A DNA stretch of 64,000 nt from Pachypanchax playfairii. Its lineage: Eukaryota > Chordata > Actinopteri > Cyprinodontiformes > Aplocheilidae. Location of the stretch: contig SSNP01000044.1 in NCBI GenBank assembly GCA_006937955.1, positions 2,381,132-2,445,131 of the forward strand. The letters are read 5' to 3'. The first letter of the stretch is position 1; every line of letters starts with the position of its first letter. Below, piece by piece: positions 35,554-47,410 of this stretch. The translations under genes were made by a program, and so were the position numbers. Below the pieces are notes generated by a model that worked only from the letters and a program-made list of their open reading frames with translations, ran no database searches and was not told where the DNA came from.

Positions 35554-36623
35554 TGTCACGGTTCAGTTACCAGGTAGGGGGGTTGTTCTGAACTCCAAAG
35601 GCGACCCAACTCCAAGACACACACACACACGAGAACCAGGAATCAGTGATAGTGAGTTTATTATAGAACGTACACAAGACAATGGAACAGTGTTAGAAAA
35701 TGTGCACGATGAAAAACACAGGACTGGAACTGCGGCGGGGTGGAGACTCGATCCTGGAGGAGAGGCTTGTTAGCTACATATGCAAACAGCCCGCTGCAGT
35801 GTGCGGGGATAGTGCTCGGATACTCACGGTGACGCGGTGACTGAAGCTGCGTGTGGTGAGATCCGAGGGACACTGCAGCGGGGGTGGTGCTCCAGGAATC
35901 GAGGCAGAGCGGTGAGGTCCGGGACGCGGTGCTGTCGGTGCCTGCGTGGGTCCAGCAGGGGTGACAGCAGCACGCTCACCGGAGAGGTGTGGATCCAGAG
36001 GAGACCAGGGACAGACAGGAGCCAGAGGGAGAGAGCTGGTTGCGTGTTCCAGCAACAGAGCTCTAAACGTCCGTGCCAAGCCAGTGCTCACGATAGGCGG
36101 GTAACTGACCACGCAGAGGCACTGGCACCGGAGGATGCTCCAGGGCACGGGACCGAGAACGGGGGAAGAGAGCAGGTCGGAGAGCTCACGACCGCAACCC
36201 CGTATGAGGAGAGTCCTCTTTCCGGCGGGTTAGGGACCGCGCAGAGGCACTCACGAGCTGGAGGAGCGCTCCAGCGTATAAACTGAAAATGAAGGAAGAG
36301 GAAAAGGCAGGTTAGCAGCAACTAACAACACGTCTGTCATAAATTACCCTGGCCACTCTGTACCACGATAAGGTTGTGGGAGAGTACGAACTGGTGCCTG
36401 TCTGTGGTTCTCCCTCTGATTAAATACCCAGCTCTCCTGAGCTGGGTAACGATCCACACCTGCAACCACTGATGACTGCCACGCCCTGGAAATGACAATT
36501 AGTTCACAGAAGCACCACACTCACCAGCTGCAGAGATCCCCACAGTCACCAGTAAAACACAACTCAGTGAACAAAAGCCATCACCCAAACACAAATCCCC
36601 AAACAAAACCCCAGACCCTGACA
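35554..36623 (-). mobile_element. Solo LTR with GTTTT duplication, minus strand
   Basis: The 1,070-base unit reads TGTCACGGTTCAG...CCAGACCCTGACA on the plus strand, with GTTTT on both sides (35549-35553, 36624-36628). In minus orientation it starts TGTCAGGGTCTGG, has a TATA-like 'gggtatttaatcag' near 36420, and a poly(A) signal AATAAA near 35660 followed by a short U5. GC-rich frames inside (35774-36286) are not gene-like. Confidence 0.85.
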
Positions 36624-36628
36624 GTTTT

Positions 36629-37599
36629 TCTGCCTCTCATAAATACATTTTTCAAGAAAGTGATTGGACACGGGTTACACTCATGATTATTATTCTGTAC
36701 ATTTTAGACATTAATTGTTAAATATTAGCAGCTTCCATCAGAGCAGAACAAAAAAGAAGGTCTTACATTATTTTCATTTGTTTAATTTTGTTCTTTAAGG
36801 TAAACTGGTAAAGGAAATTGTTCACTTAAGTATAGAATTTACTTTAACAATTGATTTCAATGAAAAAAAACTTGGTCATCAAAAGATGAATAAGAAAATG
36901 CTTTTGTTGTTTCTCAGCCATGCAGCCCCACCTTCTAATTACTGCACATGTTCTGCTTGTGCAAAGTTAAATGATGGTTAATGAACTGAGCATTCTTTGG
37001 GTTAATTCTTGTACCAATATTTGTGACTATTCTGAGGAAACAGAATAAGACTAAGTGAAATAATAGCAATAATGTTTACATCATCATGGAGGCATGAAGA
37101 CAACACCTTTGAAGACAAGCGCTCCAACAATCAAAAGAAATTCTGTGAGGATTATCAGATGTTTATTTGTGTTTTTGATCTTTAACCCCCCTTCGATCAG
37201 ATGTGTAGCCTTGGATAAAGATCTCAATTATGGCTGTTATTCTCTTTCAACTGCAATGGCTCTCCAAGTAATGAGAAACCTCTCAGTAGCAAACTGGAAG
37301 ATTTATGTGGCATCTGTCATCTTTACATCTCTATTACATGACAAATATCCATAGACTAGCCATAAACAAAGCCATAAACTTCAGACAAAGAAGTTTAACT
37401 GCAACTAAGCAATTACTTAAACCAATATGAACACAATTATATTGTCTCAAATGTTGTCTCTGTCCCTTGCCAAGTAATTACAAAAAGCATGACTAAGGCC
37501 GAACCCCAGAAAAAAAAGGTGGATTTGTCAATGTAAATTTGTCCCATAGCAGCCAGTTCAAAAAGTTTTAGTTTGATTTGCCAATGTGGGCAAGTTGTA
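36629..37599. other. Non-coding stretch, nothing recognised
   Basis: AT-rich unique DNA with no domain-bearing frame and no repeat family assigned. Confidence 0.45.
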
Positions 37600-37858
37600 T
37601 GTTTGCTTGCTTACTTGATTCATTTAGCCAGGAAAAACCTCTTTGAGATTTACAGTCTCTTACACAAGAGTGTACTGACCAAGACAGCACACTGAGTTAC
37701 TGATCAACAAAACCACAAACAAAATTACAAACATACATTTAAAAAAAGCATACATAAAAAAGTTACAAATCACAAAATATTATAATGTCAAAAAAATCTC
37801 CAAAGGAAAGAATCCTCAGCGACCTTGGGTGTCCTGAAAGGCGCTTAATAAATAAAAT

Positions 37859-37905
<47 letters not shown>

Positions 37906-38220
37906 ATGCCTTCAACTTGCTTTTGAAAAGATGTAAGGAGACCAGCCCCCCCATACATAGTTTATTCTGCTGAAGCAGCATATTTAAAACTCCTTTTTCC
38001 TAATTCAAGGCAGACTTTAAGTCAAGAGAGCAAATATGCATCCTGTGACTGAATCACAGATTGAGTACTGTAGTTATAATTTCTCTTCTTTTGGATAGCA
38101 TTACATAAGTGTGACGTAAGCAGATATAACATTGTCTTATAAATAAGGACGAGGCAATGATATGTGTCTATGAATAGACAGCAAGAGCCAGACAATGTTT
38201 TCATACAGTATACAATGATG
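37600..38220. repeat. Dispersed repeat split by an L2-type tail with (ATT)n
   Basis: 37620-37760 ('ccaggaaaaacctctttgag', 'gaccaagacagca') resembles a common fish dispersed repeat of unknown class. At 37824-37904 sits 'cttgggtgtcctgaaaggcg' then 'cttaataaataaaatgt' and (ATT)n (37861-37904), an L2-type retroposon tail. The text after 37905 may continue the first repeat. Confidence 0.5.
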
Positions 38221-38304
38221 AGTTGGAGTTTTGAGGTTAGTTATGAACCTCAGTGCTCAATGAAAAACAAAATCCAGTGATTTAAGATATTTTAAGGATA
38301 TATA

Positions 38305-38460
38305 CAGATGTGGACAAAATTGTTGGTACCCTTTGGTCTATGGAAAAAAAAAACTCACAATGGTCAATAAATAAAAATTCTATGAATGTTAACCAATGAA
38401 AGTCAGGCACTGCTTTTTTGTTGAAAAACAGTTAGGAAATAGATAATTTTAAAAGAGGCA
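38305..38460 (+). mobile_element. Tc1-like element terminus, truncated
   Basis: TA|CAGATGTGGACAAAATTG and 'ttggtaccctt' is a Tc1-family inverted-repeat end seen in fish and frogs. No transposase or second end is present. Confidence 0.6.
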
Positions 38461-38474
38461 GATGATGTCACCCC

Positions 38475-38650
38475 TGATTTCAACCCTGGCATTGGATTAC
38501 ACCTATAAATTGTCCTTCAATGTGAGTTTGTGTGTGAATGGTTGTCTGGTTGTGGCCCTATGATGGACTGGCAAAGTCTAGGTGTTAACTGCCCAATGAG
38601 TGCTGAAGAAAAGCACCAGCTCCCCACCTCCCTGGATAGGAACAGAAAAT
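38475..38650 (+). repeat. SINE body and tail fragment
   Basis: 'gtgtgaatggttgtctgg', 'ggccctatgatggactggc' and 'ggaacagaaaatgactg' match the body and tail of the 7955-8241 SINE in forward orientation. The tRNA head is absent. Confidence 0.65.
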
Positions 38651-38786
38651 GACTGTCTACAGAAAGCTTTTGTGGAAAAGAAGATCTGGTGTTGCATCTT
38701 TACTGCTTTCTGTAGCTCTGGTTATTCTGTCCTTTCATTGATCTAACGGCATGCTTTTCCGACTGGTCCTCTGATAAACTTGGCAT

Positions 38787-39000
38787 AATTGAAATGAAAT
38801 GAAATGAAATGAAAATGAAATGAAAAATACTTTATTTATCCCAGAAGAGAAATTCAACATGGAGATACAGAGAACAGCTTGGCCTTCACTCTCCAGGCTG
38901 CCAAGGGTCACAGTATACCCGGCGCACGTCGATCAGGCCAGCCAAGATCACACAGGAGAATACATACAAATACATACATACATATACATAAGCACGCATC
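38787..39000 (-). repeat. LINE 3' end with (ATGAA)n tail
   Basis: 'aaaatactttatttatccc' preceded by about six TGAAA/ATGAA units is the reverse of a LINE 3' end (...gggataaataaagtatttt + CATTT repeats), similar in plan to the Rex1/CR1-like tails elsewhere in this window. The upstream LINE body stops within about 200 bases. Confidence 0.55.
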
Positions 39001-39480
39001 AGCCTGTGTGTTAGGGAAAAAATAATTGTCATAACAATTGCATTGATGAATATCATGAAAACATTTTCAAAGTGTATACATATTAGTTTTGTTTCTGTCA
39101 GCTTTTCTTATTATCAAATAATTTTGGAAGATGATAAATACAAAACTATGGGGTAAGATTACTATCAAAAAGGCATGTAATCATCATCAGCAATCTGGCA
39201 TAATTAGAAATTTGTAAATTTTTGTTTCTGCCCAATCGTTTCTTCTTTATGAAATCGACAAACAGCGTGAGGCTCTGCATACGAATCTGTTCTTTTGAGA
39301 ATACTGATTGAAAACAGTGACGTGGTCACAGGATTATTAAGAGCTCAGCTACATCAATGCAACAGGTTGCATATGAATCTTTTCAAATTAATAACGCCAG
39401 GATGACTAACCAACCACCAACGGATTAATGATTAATGTTAAGTTGATTAAGTTCATTAATGTCTTAACATTAACATGATT
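39001..39480. other. Non-coding stretch, nothing recognised
   Basis: AT-rich, no feature found. Confidence 0.4.
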
Positions 39481-39485
39481 TTTTT

Positions 39486-39822
39486 GTGGGTAGCGATTGC
39501 CTAGCAGGAGAGAGATCGCCTCTCATTCGGAGGACCAGGGGTTCAATCCCCAGTGCTATATGTCAAAGTATACTTGGGCAAGATACTGAACCCGCAACTG
39601 CCCCAGGGTGGTCTATTGGGAAGGAGGTCATCCTCCGATTGGGAGACCGAAGATCAATCCCAAGTCCCAGCAGAGGCTATGTGTCACAGTATCCTTGGGC
39701 AAGATACTGAACCCCACAACTGTTCCCCAGGCACCGTACAAAATGACTGCCTTCTGCTCCTCATGGTGAGGATGGGTGAAATGCAGAGCCAAATTTCCCC
39801 AAAAGGCATTGATAAAGACTAA
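39486..39822 (+). repeat. Two SINE heads in tandem
   Basis: Two related tRNA-like units follow each other. One has a B box 'ggttcaatcccc' (39540-39551), the other 'agatcaatcccaa' (39650-39662). Each is followed by 'ttgggcaagatactgaaccc'. The second continues into a body with 'ggtgaaatgcagagcc'. Confidence 0.7.
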
Positions 39823-39829
39823 AGGATAG

Positions 39830-39965
<136 letters not shown>

Positions 39966-40393
39966 GATCCTAATGAGTACAAGTTCTTTCTGTTCGCCTT
40001 TGCAAAGGGAGAGTCAGTTACAGACAATCACCTCCGTCACTGTCTGCTTCCGAGTCTGTCTGCTTCCTCTGTGCAGGCTCATTTTATTCCTTCAGCAAGG
40101 GCGTATACAAATTGTCAGTTTCAATCAAACATTCTCATCACACACATCTGTTTACTACCATAGCACATGTATCCGTCCTGTCAAACTGGTTTTGTTTACT
40201 ACCACATTTGGGGTTGCTTATGCCTTTGCTGTAACTTCAGCTTGCAGCTGTTGCAACCACACCCTTATCAATACACACACACCCTGTCTATTGTTGAGTA
40301 CCTGTTTTTCATGTGTCTAAGCTAAAGCAGATGATACTGATGACACCTTAAAACCTTCAAAGAATGAACCTTGCACGCCTTGTAATATCTACA
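39966..40393. other. Non-coding stretch, nothing recognised
   Basis: Unique-looking sequence between two tetranucleotide tracts. The 115-codon open frame shows no known motif. Confidence 0.4.

Positions 40394-40427
<34 letters not shown>
40394..40427. repeat. (GATA)n/(GACA)n microsatellite
   Basis: About two GATA and six GACA units. Confidence 0.93.
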
Positions 40428-40546
40428 CTGTACATCAGAATGTTGTATTACAAAAGAAAACTGAAAATAATGATTAATGTTGCTGTTAAACATCAGCTGA
40501 TTTTGTTTTGTTGTTTGGTCAGTCATCTAAGTGCTATTAAGTTTAA

Positions 40547-40830
40547 AGGTGCCCTGTCACACAAATTCTATGTCTTTGTGGTTATTTCTGAAGTATTAAC
40601 CAGTAATCTGAAATATTTTGTATCTAAAAATTCTAGAACAAAACTAATTTCCAGACTTTCAAGTGCAAAGTAATCTGACTGTCTGAAAATTTACCGTGAT
40701 TTGAGCCTGTACTTATAAATATTCATTATGCTCATTTTCTTAAATTGGCTAACAGCTAGCCTATGACAGCATAGCCTCCTGTGTCCTCCCCTGCTGCGCT
40801 ATGACTGTCCGAGTAATGTACTTAACAACA
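40547..40830 (+). mobile_element. TTAA MITE family A, partial copy 4
   Basis: After TTAA 40543-40546, AGGTGCCCTGTCACAC leads into 'tttgtggttatttctgaagta', 'taaattggctaacagctagcc' and 'cctgctgcgctatgactgtcc', parallel to 4202-4500. The right end is lost. Confidence 0.65.
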
Positions 40831-41029
40831 TCCTGCATAAAGCCAAGTTACGGGAGATTTCCAAACGGGACCAGCAGAGATGGAACTTTAATATTGAGAT
40901 CAACACCCCAGTGGATGGGGATTACGAGTGGAATGTGTTTGTGCAACTCTGCTGTGCATCACTCAATACAGCATACATGCGGAAACTCACCTGGAAACTT
41001 ACTTCCGTTGCGCTTAATATCACACTAAT

Positions 41030-41147
41030 AATACATTTATGGAAAAAATGCACCGAAACGGTACGCAAGTGGACCAAACCGAGCGGACCAAACCGAGCGG
41101 ACCGAACAGAACGGGCCAACATATTCCCGTGAACCATTACACCCCTA
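41030..41147. mobile_element. hAT-type terminus fragment
   Basis: 'gaaccattacacccctag' at the right (reverse: ctaggggtgtaatggttc) and 'gcaccgaaacggtacg' inside fit the fish hAT end often seen as 'aggggtgtaacggtacacg'. A short tandem 'gaccaaaccgagcg' lies at 41071-41101. Confidence 0.5.
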
Positions 41148-41199
41148 GTATATACTATGGAGATTTTAGAGAAGCATTGGTAAAAGAGTTTCTACTGCC

Positions 41200-41597
41200 A
41201 AATGGCACAGTCTGACACTGAATGTGTTTCTCACCCCTCCTACCACCATCCTATCATTGTGGAGGGGTTTGAATGCCCCAGTGATCCTCGGAGCTATACT
41301 GTCTGGGGCTTTGTGCCCCTAGTAGGGTCTCCCTTGGCAAACAGTGGCAGTGAGTCTTTGCCTCAATTGGATGAGTTTAAGTATCTAGGTTTCTTGTTCA
41401 CAAGTGGTGGTAGACTGAAGTGGGAGATGGACCAATGGATATAGACTTCATCTTCATTGATGAGAACGCTGCTTTGGTCTGTCATAGTGAAAAAGGAGCT
41501 GAGCTGGAAGGCAAAGCTCTCGATTTACTGGTCTTTCTGCATTCTGACCTTCACCTATGGTCATGAGATCTGAATCCTGACCAAAAGAACAAAATCC
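41200..41597 (+). pseudogene. Non-LTR retrotransposon ORF2 C-terminal region, first part
   Basis: 41356-41443 reads 'LPQLDEFKYLGFLFTSGG', the segment just after the RT domain in fish LINEs. Further on come 'VKKELSWKAKLSIYWS' and 'TFTYGHE'. Stops and shifts interrupt it. The reading resumes after the solo LTR at 42209, so the two parts are one LINE copy. Confidence 0.72.
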
Positions 41598-42208
41598 TGT
41601 CACAGGCTCAGTGATCTTGTTGACCCACATTGCAGGACTCAGACACAGACAGCAGCTCAGGTGCAAAAGTGACAAGATTTATTTACAAGTGTGAAATGTG
41701 CTCGGTGATCAGGTGCGCCAGGGAGGTTCTCAGTACTGTAAGAGGAGGTGAATAACTCACGGGAGATCTTTGCTGGTGTTTCTCAGAAGGGAGGCAGGTC
41801 TAGTGCGGTGCTGTGCAGGGAGGTGGTGAGAACGCCGGAGGGAGGCAGACAGGGCTCCAGGAGATCAGACGCTGAACACGGAAGAGAACTCGGGAACACA
41901 AGGGAAAGAACAGGGTTAGTTGCACACAAGGAAATCTCAAAACGTCTTCTCAAAAATACTTCTCAAAATGTTTGCTCAAAAATCACTAGCAATGTTTCAC
42001 AAGGACGGCACACGGGAGCTACCATTAAGGTCAACAACCAGGCGCCGAATGAACGTCTTCCTCTGGTTTAAGTAGCACCCTGCTCCTCATCAGCGCTGAT
42101 CGCTACCAGGTGTAGTTAATCTGCCTCACTCTCCAGCGCAGCTCCTCACTGAAAGGAGATGACTCACCCGACACAGAAAAACACAGCACACAAACACTGA
42201 ACCTGACA
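41598..42208 (-). mobile_element. Solo LTR inserted in a LINE
   Basis: The 611-base unit reads TGTCACAGGCTCAG...CTGAACCTGACA, flanked by AATCC (41593-41597) and GATCC (42209-42213), a 5-base duplication with one change. On the minus strand a poly(A) signal AATAAA lies near 41670 and a TATA-like 'tacttaaacc' near 42070. Removing it restores the LINE wording 'acaaaatcctggatacaagc'. Confidence 0.8.
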
Positions 42209-42570
42209 GATCCTGGATACAAGCAGCAGAAATGAGCTTCCTACATAAGATGGCTAGGCCTTAAAGGTAAGGTGAGGAGCTCTGTCATCTGGAGGGAGCT
42301 CGAAGTAGATGCTCCTCAGGATCGAAAGGAGTCAGCTGAGGTGGTTCGTGCATCTGGTTAGGAGGCTTCCTAGACAACTCCCTATGGAGGTTTATCAAGC
42401 ATGTCCCATTGGGAGGAGACCTCTGGGCAGACCCAGATTTTGCTGGAGGGATTATGTCTTCTCAGGCCTGTGAACATCTGGGGATGCCCAGAAAGAAATG
42501 GAGAATGTCACTGGGATGAGGGATATCTAGGTTTCTCTCCTGAACCTGTTGCCCCTGCAACCTGATATTG
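42209..42570 (+). pseudogene. Non-LTR retrotransposon ORF2, second part
   Basis: Continues the 41200-41597 LINE: 'WIQAAEMSFLHKMARP' and then, in shifting frames, sequence matching the family's conserved basic C-terminus (42300-42440). It ends near the 'cctgttgcccctgcaacctg' of the 3' UTR (42544-42563). Confidence 0.7.
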
Positions 42571-44360
42571 CATAAAAGGAAGAAATTTGTTCTGTTGGAT
42601 TGAACTACTTCTATATAATTAACTTTGAATGCAGACTTGCTGATGTAAGGCACTTTTTTCACAGTCCAATTCACATCAACAGGTTAAGACTCAAAGCTTG
42701 AAAGATTTAAAGCTGTTCAACTTGGTTCACCCAGATCAGTGTGGTCACTCTCAAGGGTGTACTTTAGTTTTTAAAAGTGCTGGGAACAATAACAAAAAAC
42801 TTTGAGTGTGGTTTGAAGACTGCTGGGGACATGTTATTAAATATTCATATATAAATATTTATCCATTTGGCGGTTCATTACAGTATGCACAGCAGTGTAT
42901 TGACAGGTGTTAAAAATTGCATGTTTATTCAATCAATAAAACTTAAAAGCCGGGCGTGTTTTGCCCTGTTTTTCAAAAATGACATTGAAACCCACCATTA
43001 GGCTGATCACTAGGAAGGATCACTAACATGTAACATCCATATGCGCAACTTTAGTAACGCATAATACGCGACTAATAGCCGCCATTAACGAGACTGTTTC
43101 CACTGTGTGCGAAGCAGCGCGCATAAGACATGTCTCAGAAGCGTAGTGTCGCGGGCATTATGTTGCAGTTCTATTTTTTACGCAGTAATCTTCTAAAATG
43201 CGTCAAGCTCAGCAGCTTAGTTTGGAACAGATAGGGAAATCAGGCATTTGTGAAACATAAAATACCCAGAAGTTTCAAAATAAAAGGACACGTGTGGATT
43301 TCTGTTTGCAAGACTACGAAAAAATACACTACCTGTGATGGGTTTGAAGTCAGTAGGTGGTGTGAAAATAAGCCACATACCTTCTGGGTACATGTTGTCA
43401 TCTTTCTCCCTGCTTTTTGTTGTGTGTAGCCTACTGATAAAATCACATCTCCTGGGACCAGCTGGATTTATGCGAGTGATACACATGTGAAGCACCCCTG
43501 GTGGGAAGGGACACTCAGCTGATTGCGCGAGCAAAACGCTACGTGCTGCCGACGTGTTCAGTGGAAAGGAAGGGTTACCTCCGAAACTAAAACAGCACAA
43601 ACAACCATTTTAACAGTACAAAGGAAGCACTAACACTCAGATTCAGTACATTTAAGTTTTCTGTTAGCAGAAGGCAGCTTCACTCAGCTACTCACCTATT
43701 TCGCAGCATTCCAGAAACACTGCAAGTACGGGAAGTAGAAGCTGTTCAAAACTTTCTCAAGATAACACAAAATGTATTTATTTTATTTTTTTGTGTTTTC
43801 TCACCTTAAAACATTTTTTACCATGTCCCCTGCAGGGCTCAGTAGTACTCCGTGATCTGCTGGATTAGTAAAAAAAAAAGTTACAAAGCTGCAGATTTCC
43901 CAGCAGGCCGTGCACGCACTCTCTCTGAAATGTTGAAAATTAAACTAACTTAAATACGGTTTTATTGTCATTTACAGTTAAAATATACTTTATGTATATT
44001 ATGTAACATATATATATTTATTTATTATTATATTTATTATAAGTATAATAATAGGTTATCTCCTGGGACCATAAGTGAATGTCAGGTCTGCACAGGTAAA
44101 TGGATCCGCATCAGGCTGTAGAAACCAGCTAGTACACCACAGTGCCCACTTCAGTTCCGGTGCAGTTACAATATGTTCTACCACACATGGTAAGGCTTAT
44201 CCCTGCCACTGATCTGCGAGCCACAGCCAGGGGTCCCTCAAAACTGGTGGGGAAAGAATGGTCAATTGCAAATAGTGCCGGGGAAATGTCCCCAGCTAAA
44301 ATTATGCCTATAGTCACTCTCTAATAAAAGCAAGACCTGTTTCTGAATTCTTTGCACAAA
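42571..44360. other. 1.8 kb without recognised genes
   Basis: 43020-43220 is CpG-rich, with many 'gcgc' and 'acgc' words, and open frames at 43217-43600 show no domain. TA-rich run at 43980-44060. No family was assigned. Confidence 0.4.
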
Positions 44361-44362
44361 CA

Positions 44363-44450
44363 CTAGGGCTGAACGATTTTAGAGAAAAATCTAATTGCGA
44401 TTTTTCTGGCTGATATTGCGATTTCAATTTGATTCACGATTTTCTACAAA
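44363..44450 (+). mobile_element. hAT element, left terminus
   Basis: TAGGGCTGAACGATTTTAG, followed by 'aattgcgatttttctgg', is the terminus of a common fish hAT family. The matching right terminus, inverted, is at 49820-49876. The 8 bases outside the two ends do not match, so the pair may be rearranged. Confidence 0.72.
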
Positions 44451-44779
44451 ATAGGCTTCTCTACAATATTCAAAATGTACATTAACAGAGTTACTATAAA
44501 TTTTTACAGCCATGACAAAAAAAGTATACCTGTAAACATTTAATGTCTTTGTAAATGCTGTGTATTTAAACTATAGAGGAAAACTAAGGGTAAGAATAAT
44601 TCTTTAAAGTCCTTGACAAGAGAGGTAGTTGTTGCAATTCAAGAACTAAAAGCAACTTTTGACTGTTGTATATAAAAAGGAGCAACAAAACTTAAACTTT
44701 ACAAGATTTAAGTGAAATAAATAATAAATGCGCATCACTTTCACTGGATTTTTCATTAGACTTTTTCGTCAAACACTCA

Positions 44780-44993
44780 TCATGCAAATGCTTGTGGTGA
44801 TTTTTTAAGTGTCGGTATAAGTTGGTCGTGTTTCCTCTTGATGTGGCAACCTTACCTCAACAAGTTTCACACAAACCCTCTTTTTGGTGCACATCTCCAG
44901 CCTGAAACCCAAACTACTGTATTCCCATACAGCAGACATGCCGTTTCTTTTACTTATTAAATCACTCAAAGGTTCTTCTCCCTCCGCCATGTC
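44780..44993 (-). pseudogene. hAT transposase BED zinc-finger remnant
   Basis: On the minus strand, from the ATG at 44990, the reading MAEGEEPLSDLISKRNGMS and 'AVWEYSSLGF' matches the start of ZBED-type hAT transposases. One frame over, 'CETC' is followed by a stop, then 'GKVATSRGNTTNLYRHLKNH', giving the C-x2-C...H-x4-H finger of the BED domain. A frameshift and a stop make it dead, and the catalytic region is absent. Confidence 0.75.
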
Positions 44994-45329
44994 GCTACAC
45001 TTTACACGATAATACGGTGTAAGGAAAAGGTTGATCCTGATTGATTAAGATTACCTGTCTATGTGTGGTGCATCTAAAAAAAAGTAAATAAATAATAATA
45101 TATATGCTACCACATTGTTTTTAGTTAATAATTCATTTAGAACAGGTTTAAATTATTTCTTTTCCTTGCAACTTCAGTGGATTTAAAAAAAAACAAACAA
45201 ACAAACATTATTCTTATTATTCTGGGCTGATCTGAGTGTAAAGGGGAATTAAAATAAGTCAGGTGGAACCTTTGTTCCGGCAGGGGGCGTTGCACCAGGC
45301 CTCTTTTGTGGCGGACTTCCTGCTTCCTC
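44994..45329 (+). promoter_or_regulatory. Promoter-like segment before the signal-peptide exon
   Basis: 45265-45335 is GC-richer than its surroundings, with ETS-type words (acttcctgcttcct at 45315-45328) and 'ctcagac' as a possible initiator 17 bases before the ATG at 45347. No TATA box. The first 200 bases are AT-rich hAT-like filler. The assignment rests on position and motifs only. Confidence 0.3.
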
Positions 45330-45402
45330 TCAGACAAGATCTGGACATGAAGGCAGCGCTCCACTTGTTAATTGCACTCCCTTTTATATTGTTTACAGGT
45401 CA
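45330..45402 (+). CDS. Signal-peptide exon, copy 1, with splice donor
   Basis: The ATG at 45347 (gacATGA) encodes MKAALHLLIALPFILFT, a textbook signal peptide with a basic start and hydrophobic core. It is followed directly by G|GTCAGT, a good splice donor at 45399. The break falls in phase 1, the usual phase after signal-peptide exons of secreted and cell-surface proteins (Ig, Ly6 and similar). The 73-base block is repeated at 49560-49632 with three transitions. I do not recognise the gene, and no second exon is visible up to 46.2 kb, where a Gypsy element begins. It may be a captured or displaced first exon, or an LTR leader that happens to encode this; the first is favoured by the donor and phase. 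Confidence 0.45.
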
Positions 45403-46222
45403 GTACGTGATGAAAAATGTCTCTAGCTTGAACCAATAAGGTTTTGATATGTTCTCTGTTCTTGGTTATTATGTATTTTCCGGCAGGAAAAGAGTCAGCC
45501 AGAGTTTAAGGAGGAAGAATATGTGCCGTGAAATTTGGCGGGCTTGAGGGGCTGAAATACCGCGAGAGTTTGTCTACTCTGTGTTTATGAGGTTACTCGG
45601 CTGTAGAGGAATAAACGTTTATTATGTATTTTATTCCTGTAACAGTAAGAAACCAGGAAGCTAATTTAAAGCTGAAAAGAGTGTGAGACCTAATATTTTA
45701 TCCATGAAAGATGTTTATTTGCAGTGTGATGAGACAATACTATGTTGACTAAGATTTTACTTTGCTTTAAAGAGAACATTGATTGTATTTAGTTGCTGTA
45801 TGCCAGAAAATAACTGGGGAACCCGGTCAGTTGATTGAAAAGAAACCAGAGTAACATATCATTTTGTTAATTAATAATTTTGTTTAAAGATTTAGTAATA
45901 CAGTACAGTGTTGATTTAAAATGGAATGTTGTGTATCCATTTGAATGTTATATGTTTTTATGCACAAGTTAATTAGTAGCAGTGTACATATTAATGTCAG
46001 ACTAAGGAAAAAAGGACAGCTAAGTGTGTCTTAGCTTTAAGAACAGGTGACCAACCTGGTGTAACACCATAACTGGGTGATTCCTTTGTAATGTGAACGG
46101 AATGCTGTATTGAGGTTCATGTTTATCAGTGAAAATACAAGATGTCAGACGGTAAAGGTAATTTTTGAAGTTATTTCAATAATACTGTACGACCCAGTGA
46201 GCAGCAGAGGGGCCGGTGACCA

Positions 46223-47410
46223 GTGAAGAGGGCACGCCAGCCTACAAAGTGCAGCACGGTGAACCAAGCGTCTGGGATCAGCAAAATGTCATCCAGCGGG
46301 ATGAAACAACTCCTTTGGAGCATCAGGAAAAAGCTATACCAACTGACAGCCAGTGAAGCTTATCTAATCGCGACTTCTCTGGGAGACGTCGAAGGACTAG
46401 ATTCGAGTCAGCTGAGGCAAGATGATGAAGAAAGTTGTGTTGAATACCTTACTAACTATCTGACATCCCAAACAGTCATTGGTCGGGAGGACGAGGGGCT
46501 ACCGCTACTACAGAGACTGGAGTGCTTCGTTGATGGGGCCATAGAAGGTTGCAGTCAAGGCCCAGCATCTCCACTGGGTGAACAGAGCACCAGTAAGCAG
46601 GTGAGCCGTCCTGTCCAACCACAGGGGGGCACCAGTGACACCGACCTAGAGGTACTGCTCACCCATTACGATGACATTCCAGCACAGCTAGACCAGTTCT
46701 CGGGCCCAGAAAGACAGTTTCCAGTGGAAACCAGCACCAGTCATTCCCTCAACCAGTTGGAAACTCAGCCACAAGTTGCACCGCACTTAAAGGGGTCATG
46801 CTTTCCAACTCGGGGACCGATCCAACTTCAGAACTCACCTCAACAGTCTCCTGCTCTTCCCGAAAGTGCTCACAGTCACACTGGTGAGAGTATGATAGCT
46901 GTGAAAGACTTAGCACTCCTGTCCCGTAAAGAGTTTAAAATACATGGGGGAATGATAAGTGATACAACGTCCGAAATAAGTTACAACAGTATCTGTAAGC
47001 AGATTGATGAAGGTCTCAAAGAAGCTCACACTCGAAGTGAAGTCATTAGAGGAGTACTACGTACCATCAAGCCTGGTAACTTTAGGGATATGCTAATTAT
47101 TAAAGATGAGCTTACCGTTGCTGAACTTAAAAGCTTCCTACAATCTCACTTGGGTGAAAAGAGCAGCACAGAACTTTTTCAAGATTTGATGTGTGCCAAA
47201 CAGCATGAAAGTGAGACACCTCAACAGTTCTTATATAGGATGATAGGATTAAAACAAAAGATCCAGTTCTCACTCAAACAGCCAGACTCAGTTGTTAAGT
47301 ACGATATGTCCACCATTTATTGTGTTTTCCTCAACTCTCTCTGTCAAGGCATAGGAGAGAAGTATGAAAGTGTCCGATTTAAAAACTCTCTTAGGCGACC
47401 CTACTGTTAG
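46223..47410 (+). pseudogene. Gypsy-type retroelement gag, main frame
   Basis: A 395-codon open frame beginning MKRARQPTKCS. Residues 28-90 form a helical N-terminal region ('KQLLWSIRKKLYQLTASEAY'), 90-230 are polar and Pro/Ser-rich, and 260-390 resemble a retrotransposon capsid ('ELFQDLMCAKQHESETPQQF'). The last residues are out of frame: from about 47385 the true continuation 'LLGDPTVSDEALRRQVIK' lies one frame over. Two more frame changes separate it from the zinc knuckle near 47770. Confidence 0.75.

Noticed and set aside
35774..36286. GC-rich open frames of 124-149 codons on both strands
   Set aside because: They lie inside a solo LTR with clear ends and duplication; GC content alone explains the length.
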